54,652 nt of DNA from CABQCM01 sp965145485 (GCA_965145485.1 CBCTCU010000015.1:1-54652), one strand, 5' to 3'; counted from the stretch's first letter, positions 15,405 through 22,548 are shown. The notes: generated from the sequence alone by a model not told the origin. Numbers and translations: made by a program.

Positions 15405-16484
15405 GTGTTCTCTATGTTCTATACGTACTGGGATTTTACCTATGACGTCAACGGCCAGAGGCTGAGCAAGACACAAACCAAGTCGGCAACGGCGGATGGG
15501 GCAAGGACAACGCTGCATACCACAACCTACTATTACGACGGGACAAAATTAGTGGCGGAGAAAAAAGACGGCACCATCATATGGTACGATTATGACGAAA
15601 ACGGAACGCCGATAGGGATGCGTGTGAACGGGGAGGACTACCTGTTTGGGAGGAACCTGCAAGGGGATATCATAGCGATATACAACGAAAGTTTCCAAGC
15701 AGTAGCACATTATACCTACGATGCGTGGGGAAAGGTTTTATCGGTAGGAGGGGTGATGGCGGATACCATAGGGGAATACAACTCCCTGCGCTACCGTGGG
15801 TATTACTACGATTCCGACACGGGCCTGTACTACCTCAATTCCCGGTACTACGACCCCGTCATGTGCCGGTTTGTCAATGCGGATGGGTATGCTTCCACCG
15901 GACAGGGTATTCAAGGGAACAATATGTATGCCTATTGTCAATATAATCCGATCAATTACGTTGACAAGGAGGGCACCCTGATCGGTTCGTTAATCGCTCT
16001 GGGGATGGTTACATTTGGTTTATTGTGCCTGACAGCAGATAATCCACAAACTGTCCAACATCAAGACGAACTGAATATGGGGGAGGCCAGGGAAAAGTAC
16101 AACGCATCCACGGTGCCAATTTTAGATACGCAACCGGATGACCATGCCCCTACGTTTGGAGTTGTATTTAATCCCAACAACACGGACAATGGTCAAAATA
16201 ATCCCAGCATTCATATCCATGGCTCATCCAGAATACAAAACAAGTATGAAATGAAAGCGGTTTTGGAGGTGGTAACCCAGGCCCCTGAATTTGATCCTTC
16301 CATTTATCTGAGAGATGTGGATTCTTATTATAAAGAGTGGAAAGGACATAACATGTTTTATAATGTTTTATCTTTTGTGGATCCGACACTCCGAGAGACA
16401 TACAGAGCCAAACACGTCGACTTGGATAATTCAAATAATCAAGAAATTGTGTGGGATTTTATTACTCTATGGGGCACTTTTTAA
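15405..16484 (+). CDS. Truncated RHS core with an unrelated C-terminal toxin tip (silent or orphan cassette)
   Basis: These 359 residues lack a signal peptide and the whole N-terminal shell. Residues ~6-195 repeat the end of the main RHS core (NGQRLSKTQTK, YDYDENGTPIGMRVNGEDYL, LRYRGYYYDSDTG, NMYAYCQYNPINYVDKEG). The following ~165 residues are a different tip: a short hydrophobic stretch (IGSLIALGMVTFGLLCL), a polar region with GVVFNPNNTDNG and IHIHGSSRIQNKYEM, and an end YLRDVDSYYKEWKGHNMFYN...DFITLWGTF. I do not recognise this domain. The GTG at 15405 has no ribosome site, and a terminator lies just before it, so it probably becomes active only when recombined onto the complete RHS gene through the repeated core. 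A membrane protein gene follows by 13 nt. Confidence 0.8.
   Translation: MFSMFYTYWDFTYDVNGQRLSKTQTKSATADGARTTLHTTTYYYDGTKLVAEKKDGTIIWYDYDENGTPIGMRVNGEDYLFGRNLQGDIIAIYNESFQAVAHYTYDAWGKVLSVGGVMADTIGEYNSLRYRGYYYDSDTGLYYLNSRYYDPVMCRFVNADGYASTGQGIQGNNMYAYCQYNPINYVDKEGTLIGSLIALGMVTFGLLCLTADNPQTVQHQDELNMGEAREKYNASTVPILDTQPDDHAPTFGVVFNPNNTDNGQNNPSIHIHGSSRIQNKYEMKAVLEVVTQAPEFDPSIYLRDVDSYYKEWKGHNMFYNVLSFVDPTLRETYRAKHVDLDNSNNQEIVWDFITLWGTF
15421..15938 (+). repeat. RHS core direct repeat, copy 2
   Basis: This matches 12437-12954 over 518 bp; about 153 bp at the 3' end (15786-15938) are identical by eye, in contrast to scattered substitutions earlier. The gradient suggests recent exchange near the tip junction. 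Confidence 0.9.
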
Positions 16485-16497
16485 GGAGGCAGTGACG

Positions 16498-16908
16498 ATG
16501 AAACCGGTTGTGCGAAGGATACTTATGATAATTGTTAATAGTTTATTATTTGTTTTGGTGTTTTTCATTATCGCCTTAACGACCGGAGCAAACGATACGC
16601 TGGCAAGAACTTTTATGCCTATAATAATGCTCCTTCCGCATGTTATTATCCATTTTTATATGGCTAAGTTTCGTATACCGTATCGTGAGCGCATTTGGGT
16701 TTCTATAGGGACTGTTATTTTAACATTAATACTAACGATGGTTTATGTTTATTGGCACGCAGGGCCTGGTTGCGATATTAAGACCAGCGATTATGGTTTG
16801 GGAATCTTTGGTATCTATTTTATACATACGCTATGGATTACCTTACCTTTTATTGTTGCCAGCTGTATCTATTGGATTAAGTTGAAATTGCCAAAAAATA
16901 GGCAATAA
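16498..16908 (+). CDS. Four-helix membrane protein, candidate immunity protein (paralog 1)
   Basis: The 136-residue protein has four predicted membrane helices: ILMIIVNSLLFVLVFFIIAL, FMPIIMLLPHVIIHFYM, WVSIGTVILTLILTMVYVYW and IYFIHTLWITLPFIVASCIYW. AAGGAGG lies 8 nt before the ATG, and the gene starts 13 nt after the stop of the orphan RHS tip. Two further genes in this island (18350 and 19128) encode proteins of the same length and layout with shared features such as N-S-[IL]-L-F-x(2)-F near the start and G-[ST]-[IL]-G-T before helix 3. Small polytopic proteins next to toxin tips are typical immunity proteins when the toxin acts at or in the membrane. Function is inferred; the paralogy is visible. 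Confidence 0.75.
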   Translation: MKPVVRRILMIIVNSLLFVLVFFIIALTTGANDTLARTFMPIIMLLPHVIIHFYMAKFRIPYRERIWVSIGTVILTLILTMVYVYWHAGPGCDIKTSDYGLGIFGIYFIHTLWITLPFIVASCIYWIKLKLPKNRQ

Positions 16909-16980
16909 TATTATTGCTGACCAAAAACCGACGGACAAAGGAGGTGGATTTTCATCAATATACGACGTTGCGACCGTTCT

Positions 16981-17030
16981 GTTGGGGAACTTTACCGCTT
17001 GGCAATCATCTTTCCATAGACCTGTTTCTC
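16981..17030 (-). repeat. Trailer element, copy 1 (antisense QVYGK-IAK remnant)
   Basis: A ~45-bp sequence with consensus TTGGCAATCA..TT.CCATAGACC..., also at 18774 and 19565, each time just downstream of a four-helix gene. On the minus strand it reads EKQVYGKMIAKR-stop, the C-terminus of a decayed protein; further upstream VIVVSYVPITNK aligns in a shifted frame. Confidence 0.65.
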
Positions 17031-17056
17031 AGCTTATTTGTAATAGGGACATATGA

Positions 17057-17227
17057 AACGACGATTACCCCAAAATTGCAGGGGCTCCCTATCGCTGCTA
17101 TACTTTCCAAAGCTCCCCTGGCTCCGGAAAAAGATGGTCGATTGGATGCATATTGATAGATAGCACTGAAATTGATGAGTTTGCTCAAATAGTAGGCTCT
17201 GAAGGCGTGCTTATCGTCAGGCGGTAA
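17057..17227 (+). pseudogene. Toxin-tip remnant with an S-x-G-C motif
   Basis: An open fragment of 56 codons without a start codon, ending at TAA 17227. It reads DDYPKIAGAPYRC, then GSGKRWSIGCILIDSTEI and FAQIVGSEGVLIVRR. The S-x-G-C-[IV] segment followed by a C-terminal beta strand recalls the active-site end of L,D-transpeptidase (YkuD)-type and similar cysteine domains; I could not decide between these. It is followed, after a terminator, by a lipoprotein gene, the same tip-then-partner order as elsewhere in this island. Confidence 0.5.
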
Positions 17228-17236
17228 ATAGAATAT

Positions 17237-17278
17237 GTGTTGGACGGTCATCCAAAACCATGACCGTCCAACACACCT
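17237..17278 (+). terminator. Strong hairpin terminator
   Basis: A 15-bp perfect stem (GTGTTGGACGGTCAT with ATGACCGTCCAACAC, 8-nt loop) followed by ACCTTTT. It lies between the S-x-G-C tip remnant and the lipoprotein gene. Confidence 0.7.
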
Positions 17279-17301
17279 TTTGCATTTGGGTGGTGACAAT
17301 T

Positions 17302-18360
17302 GTGAAAAATATTTGCGTACTTGTTTTGTGCCTTGTTCTTGCCTTTCTATCATCCTGCACCTCCTATCCGCAAACAGAAGGCGACGATAAGGACAGTTCT
17401 ATTACAGAATTCGGTCAACATTCTACATTGGATTTTAAAAACATAGAAACGACACTACAGCCGCTTACGAAACTGGAATTAACTGATCCCGATGAATGGA
17501 GTGTGAAAAATCAAAATAAGTTTATCTTGTTGAACGAGGAAGGGTATTATTATTACATAAATCACAGCGGCAAAGATGGCCCGGATCCTACCTTAGTATT
17601 GGATAGCAATGGGACATGTTTGGAGCAGACTGTATCCGATTATTTCCACGTTTACTTCATACAAGGGAATACCCTCTATGGCTATGACGACTATTTGGGT
17701 ATCTGTAAATATGAAAATGGACAAACCATTCCCTTCCATGTAAATCCATCTTATTTTTACTTTACAGAAGACTATATTTACTTTAGTCAAAATGAAGAAT
17801 CGGTACTTTATCAGATGGATTACACAGGGCAAAATACTAATGTAGTCTTAAATTTGGACATGGATGGGGCAAAATTTCAAAATTTTGTCGTTTATCAAGA
17901 CAAAATATGGTTTAATCTTGCTGACAATATGGTTTCTGATGATATCCAGCATAATTTTTGTGTTTATGATATGCAGACACAGAAATTATTGAAGTTTGAC
18001 CGTGGTAACGTTGGAAAGATCAACAATGGCTGGATGTATTATATCGACGAAACCCATCAACTATATCGTTTTCACTGCAAAACATATTGTGTTGAGCCGG
18101 TTTGTGAAACAAGGATAGAGGCTTTTGATTTTTACGATAATTATATTTTGTATTTAACAGAAGACTCGTTATATCGATTCAATACAGCAGAAAATACGAA
18201 AACTCTATCGGCCAATCAGTTGGGTGATTCCTATTATTTATGGAATGTTCAGTGCGAAGATGATAGAATTTTTGTGGCAGCAGCGGCAGGTTCTCTCTAT
18301 ACTTATATTGGCGAAATCAATCTCGATGGACAAATTATTCAGAAAATTCATGAAGATTAG
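17302..18360 (+). CDS. Lipoprotein with beta-propeller-like repeats, candidate immunity protein
   Basis: The 352-residue product starts at GTG 17302, with a weak GGTGGTGA ribosome site. The signal peptide MKNICVLVLCLVLAFLSSC ends in the lipobox LSSC. The remainder is made of short strand-turn-strand units (GYYYYINHSG, GNTLYGYDDYLG, EDYIYFSQNEESVLYQMDYTG, NGWMYYIDETHQLYRF, NYILYLTEDSLYRF), like DUF5050-type beta-propeller lipoproteins of Clostridia. AT-rich. It follows the S-x-G-C tip remnant and overlaps the start of the next membrane gene. By position it may be the immunity partner of that tip; a general sensing or binding role is the alternative. Confidence 0.78.
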   Translation: MKNICVLVLCLVLAFLSSCTSYPQTEGDDKDSSITEFGQHSTLDFKNIETTLQPLTKLELTDPDEWSVKNQNKFILLNEEGYYYYINHSGKDGPDPTLVLDSNGTCLEQTVSDYFHVYFIQGNTLYGYDDYLGICKYENGQTIPFHVNPSYFYFTEDYIYFSQNEESVLYQMDYTGQNTNVVLNLDMDGAKFQNFVVYQDKIWFNLADNMVSDDIQHNFCVYDMQTQKLLKFDRGNVGKINNGWMYYIDETHQLYRFHCKTYCVEPVCETRIEAFDFYDNYILYLTEDSLYRFNTAENTKTLSANQLGDSYYLWNVQCEDDRIFVAAAAGSLYTYIGEINLDGQIIQKIHED

Positions 18361-18757
18361 TTTGATTATGAAAAAAAGTTTGTTAATCTCCCTGATCAAT
18401 AGTTTTCTATTTGCAATTACTTTTTTACTGTTGCATGTCATACCATCTGGTTTTGGTGTCTTATGGATTGTTTTACCGTATCCAATCATTATAATTTATA
18501 TGTTCAAATTGAAATTTACCAATGGTCAACGTATTATAGGTTCCCTTGGAACAATTCTTTTGACTTATGGAATTATTATGATCGATTGGTCCATCAAAAA
18601 AGGAGCGGATATCAGCAATGAAGATATCGTTGCGCTTTATGTAATTCGATATTTGCATTTTTTCCTGATTGCGATCCCCTTTTTCATTGTAATTATTGTG
18701 TGTGTAGTAAAATTATGGATGCAACGTAAAAAAACAAAAAATTACAATGCAATGTAA
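18350..18757 (+). CDS. Four-helix membrane protein (paralog 2)
   Basis: This is a 135-residue protein if started at ATG 18350, which overlaps the preceding lipoprotein by 11 nt; the ATG at 18368 is equally possible and neither has a clear ribosome site. Helices: LLISLINSFLFAITFLLLHV, FGVLWIVLPYPIIIIYMF, IIGSLGTILLTYGIIMIDW and FFLIAIPFFIVIIVCVVKLW. It shares layout and motifs with the products of 16498 and 19128, including G-S-L-G-T before helix 3. No toxin tip lies directly before it; it may be a stranded immunity gene retained after its tip was lost. A trailer element follows 16 nt after its stop. Confidence 0.72.
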   Translation: MKISLIMKKSLLISLINSFLFAITFLLLHVIPSGFGVLWIVLPYPIIIIYMFKLKFTNGQRIIGSLGTILLTYGIIMIDWSIKKGADISNEDIVALYVIRYLHFFLIAIPFFIVIIVCVVKLWMQRKKTKNYNAM

Positions 18758-18773
18758 TTCTTTGGAAAGTAGT

Positions 18774-18821
18774 ATTGGCAATCACCTTACCATAGACCTG
18801 TTCCTTGTCGCAATTGTATTT
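18774..18821 (-). repeat. Trailer element, copy 2
   Basis: On the minus strand it reads DKEQVYGKVIAN, with the upstream DVMIFLVGKYNC aligning to copy 3 (DEAIVVIHKYIY). It lacks the stop codon seen in copies 1 and 3. Confidence 0.6.
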
Positions 18822-18934
18822 GCCAACGAGGAAAATCATGACATCGCAGATGCTGGATGCCCCTCTCTGGCTGTGGAAGTAAGTATAAAGGCAGTCGAGA
18901 GGGGCTTTCAGTCCGCAAAGGACACCGTTTGCAT

Positions 18935-19112
18935 ATTTATCTGAGAGATGTGGATTCTTATTATAAAGAGTGGAAAGGGCAATAACATGTTTTATAATGT
19001 TTTATCTTTTGTGGATCCGACACTCCGAGAAATATACAGAGCAAAACACGTTGATTTAGACAATAATAATGACTATAAAATATTCTGGGATATAGTTAAA
19101 TTATTTGATTGA
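18935..19112 (+). pseudogene. Decayed second copy of the unknown toxin tip
   Basis: This repeats the end of the tip encoded at 16302-16484. The first ~125 bp are nearly identical (YLRDVDSYYKEWKG), but a one-base insertion creates an in-frame stop (GQ-stop). Beyond it the original frame resumes as NMFYNVLSFVDPTLREIYRAKHVDL and ends with a different sequence, DYKIFWDIVKLFD, at TGA 19112. There is no start. It is followed by its own four-helix gene, so this is a variant tip-immunity cassette left as a fragment. Confidence 0.75.
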
Positions 19113-19127
19113 AGGAGTGACGTGATT

Positions 19128-19532
19128 GTGAAAAATATATTAACAAGTATTGTAATATCTACTATTAATAGTATATTATTTGTAATATTTTTTGGGCTAA
19201 TCGTTCTTCTTTCTGTGAACAATATTAACATAGGGCCGTTGGGTTTAATAATCTTTGCCGTACCTTATATTATAATTTATATTTACCAAAAAAAGTATAA
19301 GTTAGAGCCTAAAACTAGTATGCTAGGCTCATTAGGCACTATGTTAATTATGTGTGGACTCAGTATTATTGCTTGGAATTATGATAAAGGCGACTTAGCT
19401 GATTCCGATGATTCATTGGTTTTCTCTGGTTACATGTTTATTTATATAACTTGGATATTTATTCCATTTCTAATTAAAATTTTAATAGCGAAATGGAAAC
19501 TTCGTAAAGGTTTACAGGAAACAGAAAAATAA
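19128..19532 (+). CDS. Four-helix membrane protein, candidate immunity protein (paralog 3)
   Basis: The 134-residue protein starts at GTG 19128, with AAGGAG 10 nt upstream, 15 nt after the decayed tip. Helices: ISTINSILFVIFFGLIVLL, GLIIFAVPYIIIYIY, GSLGTMLIMCGLSIIAW and IYITWIFIPFLIKILI. It is homologous in layout to the products of 16498 and 18350. That the two copies of the same tip are each followed by a member of this family is the best support for an immunity role. The sequence differs enough between copies that specificity may have diverged along with the tip ends. Confidence 0.75.
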   Translation: MKNILTSIVISTINSILFVIFFGLIVLLSVNNINIGPLGLIIFAVPYIIIYIYQKKYKLEPKTSMLGSLGTMLIMCGLSIIAWNYDKGDLADSDDSLVFSGYMFIYITWIFIPFLIKILIAKWKLRKGLQETEK

Positions 19533-19564
19533 GTTATTGTCCAATATGCGATTGTGTAACCGCC

Positions 19565-19626
19565 TGTTGGGGAACTTTACCACTTGGCAATCAACTTGCC
19601 ATAGACCTGTTTCTTGTCATAAATGT
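19565..19626 (-). repeat. Trailer element, copy 3
   Basis: This is the longest copy. The minus strand reads YSIGDEAIVVIHKYIYD then KKQVYGKLIAKW-stop, in a frame that stays open upstream to 19846. It looks like the end of an SH3b-like domain, but no complete gene is present. Confidence 0.6.
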
Positions 19627-19725
19627 ACTTGTGTATGACGACAATGGCTTCATCACCGATACTGTAGTCCTCTCCTCCGGGCGGCAAAACACGCCTCCAG
19701 CGTATTTTTTCGTGATGTCTGAGTC

Positions 19726-19767
19726 CCGATGGGAACCCGCCGGGTGCCGCCGGTCGGTTCCCATCGG
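19726..19767. repeat. GC-rich perfect inverted repeat
   Basis: CCGATGGGAACC (19726-19737) pairs with GGTTCCCATCGG (19756-19767) around a GC-rich loop, in otherwise AT-rich DNA. There is no T-run, so it is not a plain terminator. Its role is unknown. Confidence 0.55.
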
Positions 19768-19774
19768 CTCTATT

Positions 19775-19855
19775 GAAAAAAGCGTTGGTCTTCAATGGGG
19801 TGGTGAAATTTTTGGAAGCAGTTATTATGACCCTGTTCATTTTCAAATTCGTTAG
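19775..19855 (+). pseudogene. Remnant of an M15-peptidase-like toxin tip
   Basis: A short frame ending at TAG 19855 reads VGLQWGGEIFGSSYYDPVHFQIR. The W-G-G-x(n)-D-P-x-H-F-Q pattern is the C-terminal metal-site signature of M15 peptidases (VanY/L-Ala-D-Glu endopeptidase type), where this His binds zinc. The N-terminal part with the other ligands is absent. A lipoprotein gene begins 11 nt downstream, repeating the tip-partner order. Confidence 0.6.
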
Positions 19856-19866
19856 GGGCGTCGTCT

Positions 19867-20427
19867 ATGAAAAAAATTATTATTTTGTTTGTATTGTTAT
19901 TTCTTTTCTCTGCTTGTAAGGCTCAACCTGATAGTTCTACATCGACAGAATCCCATGTTTCCCCCCCTGCTTCAAATGCTTCCAATCAATCCGAAATTAA
20001 TGATCGTCCATTAACGCAAAAAATTCCCGCATTGATAGAAGGCGGGGAAGCAGAATGGCTTACTGCCAACTTGGAAACCGGCAGCAACGGTAAATATACC
20101 ATATATATATTCGATGATCCGGAACATAATATTGTGTTTGAATTCAAAACGGGCGATAACGGAGATCTGATTACTCCCCAAAACCATGTGGAAAATTCAC
20201 CCAATAATCGGATGTATATGCGTATTGTCAGTTCTGACGGTTCCTTGGATTTACCTGAAACGAGCAAAGACGAAGATGGATTCACTATCGAATACAGTCG
20301 CATTATACAAGGAGATGATATATTTGATGTTGAAATTTATTATTGGAATACGCCTCTACCGAATCCCGTCACTTTGATGAGGAGCATGTTAGACACTCTT
20401 GTCATTAACGAAATGTTAACGGAATAA
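19867..20427 (+). CDS. Small lipoprotein, candidate immunity protein for the M15-like tip
   Basis: This 186-residue protein starts at ATG 19867 behind AGGGGCG. The signal peptide MKKIIILFVLLFLFSAC has lipobox FSAC, followed by a Ser/Pro-rich linker to about residue 45 and a domain of about 140 residues without a motif I recognise (ALIEGGEAEWLTANLETG, YTIYIFDDPEHNIVFEF, VTLMRSMLDTLVINEML). It directly follows the M15-like tip remnant. Exported anchoring fits protection against a peptidoglycan peptidase; this is inference. Confidence 0.75.
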   Translation: MKKIIILFVLLFLFSACKAQPDSSTSTESHVSPPASNASNQSEINDRPLTQKIPALIEGGEAEWLTANLETGSNGKYTIYIFDDPEHNIVFEFKTGDNGDLITPQNHVENSPNNRMYMRIVSSDGSLDLPETSKDEDGFTIEYSRIIQGDDIFDVEIYYWNTPLPNPVTLMRSMLDTLVINEMLTE

Positions 20428-20674
20428 TCGGATCAGTAAAAGAGCTGCGCTACTTTTCGAGAGTGGTGCAGCTTAGATTCTACCTTACCCGCCAATCATA
20501 CAGCGGACAACAACTGAAAATTCAGAGCCTTTTTATTGTTCAACAAGAGTGCCTTTCAACCTCCGAAATGGTCGTCTTTTCAAAACTAAACGGCATAATC
20601 ATTATCAACCTAGGTATAGTGTATTTAACGGGGACCGGGCTTTTTGTTGATCGAAAAAGAGCGTCGCCGATGGA
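20428..20674. other. AT-rich spacer with no supported gene
   Basis: A short frame (from 20463) lacks a ribosome site. The segment probably holds decayed cassette DNA. Confidence 0.35.
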
Positions 20675-20863
20675 TTGTTCATTTGTGGTGGTATACACTT
20701 AACAGGCGTGGATACATTGCCATTAGAACCATACTTATTATGGTATGTGACTTGGGATAAAATTGGATTAAACAGCGATATTTCAACGCTGAAAGAATTT
20801 ACTGAAAAATCAAATATGATGTTTTATAATTATTTGACAAGCAACATAACAACTACTTTTTAA
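20675..20863 (+). pseudogene. Unidentified C-terminal fragment, possible toxin-tip remnant
   Basis: A 62-codon frame ending at TAA 20863 has a natural protein composition (CGGIHLTGVDTLPLEPYLLWY, then WDKIGLNSDISTLKEF) but no start codon or ribosome site. It lies in line with the other tips at the end of the array. No immunity-like gene follows. Confidence 0.4.
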
Positions 20864-20889
20864 CAAAACGAGATACTGCCGCTCCATGC

Positions 20890-20945
20890 GAGAGTTCTAA
20901 TCTCTCATCGGAAAGTCGATTGATGTAAAACGGTCGACTTCTTTT
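20890..20945 (+). other. T-arm-like tRNA remnant followed by a terminator
   Basis: GAGAG-TTCTAAT-CTCTC is a perfect T-arm-like hairpin with one deviation from the TTCRANY loop. Thirteen of its bases match the T-arm of tRNA-Lys at 4500 except one (GAGTTC..AATCTC). It is followed by AAGTCGA/TCGACTT and CTTTT, a terminator like the one behind tRNA-Lys. No other tRNA arms are found upstream, so this is a fragment at most. It sits at the far border of the AT-rich island. Confidence 0.35.
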
Positions 20946-21171
20946 GCGTTTTGTGGTAGAATATAAATCAAGCTGTTTGTGTTAGCTTGCAGGTGTAAAA
21001 TGGATCAGGATATTCTAGAGCAAAATAAGAGAAAACGAATTTCCCGCTCAACAAGGGTGTACCCTTTCCCTTAAAACAAAACATGTTGTATTTATTGCTT
21101 ACAAACCGTTCGTCCGGTTTTCAGGCGGCTCGCTTTCTATAGAAAATGGTAATGGAAAGAGGAAAAGGTTC
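20946..21171. other. Leader region of the second MATE gene
   Basis: It probably contains the promoter; TAGAAT near 20954 with a weak TCGACT 17 nt upstream is the best candidate. Nothing else is recognised. Confidence 0.3.
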
Positions 21172-22548
21172 ATGAGCGAAGACAGGGACTTTTTGGGACG
21201 GGAGCCGGTAGGCAGGCTCCTGTTGAAACTGGCCCTTCCAACCGTCACTGCGCAGATCATCAATATGCTTTACAACATTGTTGACCGCATCTACATCGGC
21301 CACATTCCCGAAATCGGGGATATGGCGCTGACCGGTGTTGGGGTATGCATGCCGCTGATTATGATTGTCACGGCGTTCGCCGCCTTTGCGGCGTATGGCG
21401 GGGCGCCCCGGGCGTCGATTTTTATGGGCAAGGGGGATCATGAATCGGCGGAAAAGACATTGGGCAACTGCTTTGTGATCCAGGCGATCATCTCGGTGCT
21501 GCTGACGGCGGCGCTGCTGATCTGGAATCGGGATTTTCTGATGGCCTTTGGCGCCAGCGAAAATACCATTGAATATGGCGTCGACTATATGAATGTCTAC
21601 GCCATCGGCACCATTTTTGTGCAGATGACGTTGGGGATGAACGCCTTCATCACCGCGCAGGGATTTGCCAAAACCGGCATGCTGTCGGTGCTCATTGGGG
21701 CGGTGGCCAACATCATCCTTGACCCTATCTTCATTTTCGGCTTTGGGATGGGAGTGCAGGGGGCTGCCTGGGCTACGATTCTTTCACAGGGGATGTCTTG
21801 CGCCTGGGTGCTGATTTTTCTATGTGGCAAAAAGACCCATCTGCGGCTCCGCGTCAGGAACATGGGGCTCAGCGCGCAGATTGTGCTGCCCAGCCTGGCG
21901 CTTGGCTTGTCCAATTTCATCATGCAGGCCAGCGAGAGCATCCTCTCCATCTGCTTCAATTCTTCCCTGTTGAAGTACGGCGGCGACATCGCCGTAGGGG
22001 CGATGACCATCCTGACCAGCGTCATGCAGTTTGCCATGCTGCCGCTGCAGGGGCTGGGGCAGGGGGCGCAGCCCATTATCAGCTATAATTATGGGGCGCG
22101 CAACGCCGGCCGGGTGAAGGCGGCTTTCCAGCTCCTGCTCAAAGCCAGCCTGGTTTACTCCACGCTGCTGTGGGCCTGCGTGATGCTCTTTCCCCAGGGC
22201 TTTGCCGCCATGTTCACCAATAAGGCGGAGCTGATGGATTTCACCGTGTCGGCCCTGCGGATCTATATGGCCTGTATGCTGCTGTTTGGCATCCAGATGG
22301 CCTGCCAGATGACGTTTACTTCTTTAGGCAACGCCAAAGCCTCCATCGTAGTGGCGGTGATGCGCAAATTTGTACTTCTGATTCCGCTCATCTATATCCT
22401 GCCGCTGATTTTTACCGGCAATCAGACCACGGCGGTGTATTTGGCTGAGCCGGTGGCGGATTTCATTGCGGTTACCTTTACCGCCGTGCTGTTCTCCTTC
22501 CAGTTTCGCAAGGCCCTTCGGCAGATTTCGGACAGCGCCCAGGCTTAA
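21172..22548 (+). CDS. MATE-family efflux transporter
   Basis: The 458-residue protein has 12 hydrophobic helices and MATE signatures: LLLKLALPTVTAQIINMLYNIVDRIYIGH at the N-terminus, MGVQGAAWATILSQ in the middle and GLGQGAQPIISYNYGA opening the second half-repeat. It resembles the MepA/DinF branch that exports cationic compounds in exchange for Na+ or H+. The ribosome site AGAGGAAAAGG lies before ATG 21172. GC-rich like the main chromosome, unlike the minus-strand MATE gene at 4491. It stands alone at the head of the redox region and is separated from the LysR gene by about 450 bp. Substrate unknown. Confidence 0.9.
   Translation: MSEDRDFLGREPVGRLLLKLALPTVTAQIINMLYNIVDRIYIGHIPEIGDMALTGVGVCMPLIMIVTAFAAFAAYGGAPRASIFMGKGDHESAEKTLGNCFVIQAIISVLLTAALLIWNRDFLMAFGASENTIEYGVDYMNVYAIGTIFVQMTLGMNAFITAQGFAKTGMLSVLIGAVANIILDPIFIFGFGMGVQGAAWATILSQGMSCAWVLIFLCGKKTHLRLRVRNMGLSAQIVLPSLALGLSNFIMQASESILSICFNSSLLKYGGDIAVGAMTILTSVMQFAMLPLQGLGQGAQPIISYNYGARNAGRVKAAFQLLLKASLVYSTLLWACVMLFPQGFAAMFTNKAELMDFTVSALRIYMACMLLFGIQMACQMTFTSLGNAKASIVVAVMRKFVLLIPLIYILPLIFTGNQTTAVYLAEPVADFIAVTFTAVLFSFQFRKALRQISDSAQA

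Noticed and set aside
12437..20863. CRISPR array or transposon as the source of the repeats
   Set aside because: Repeats are long, few and coding, without regular spacers, transposase genes or terminal inverted repeats.
20880..20945. Complete tRNA gene at the island border
   Set aside because: Only a T-arm-like hairpin is present; acceptor, D and anticodon arms are missing.
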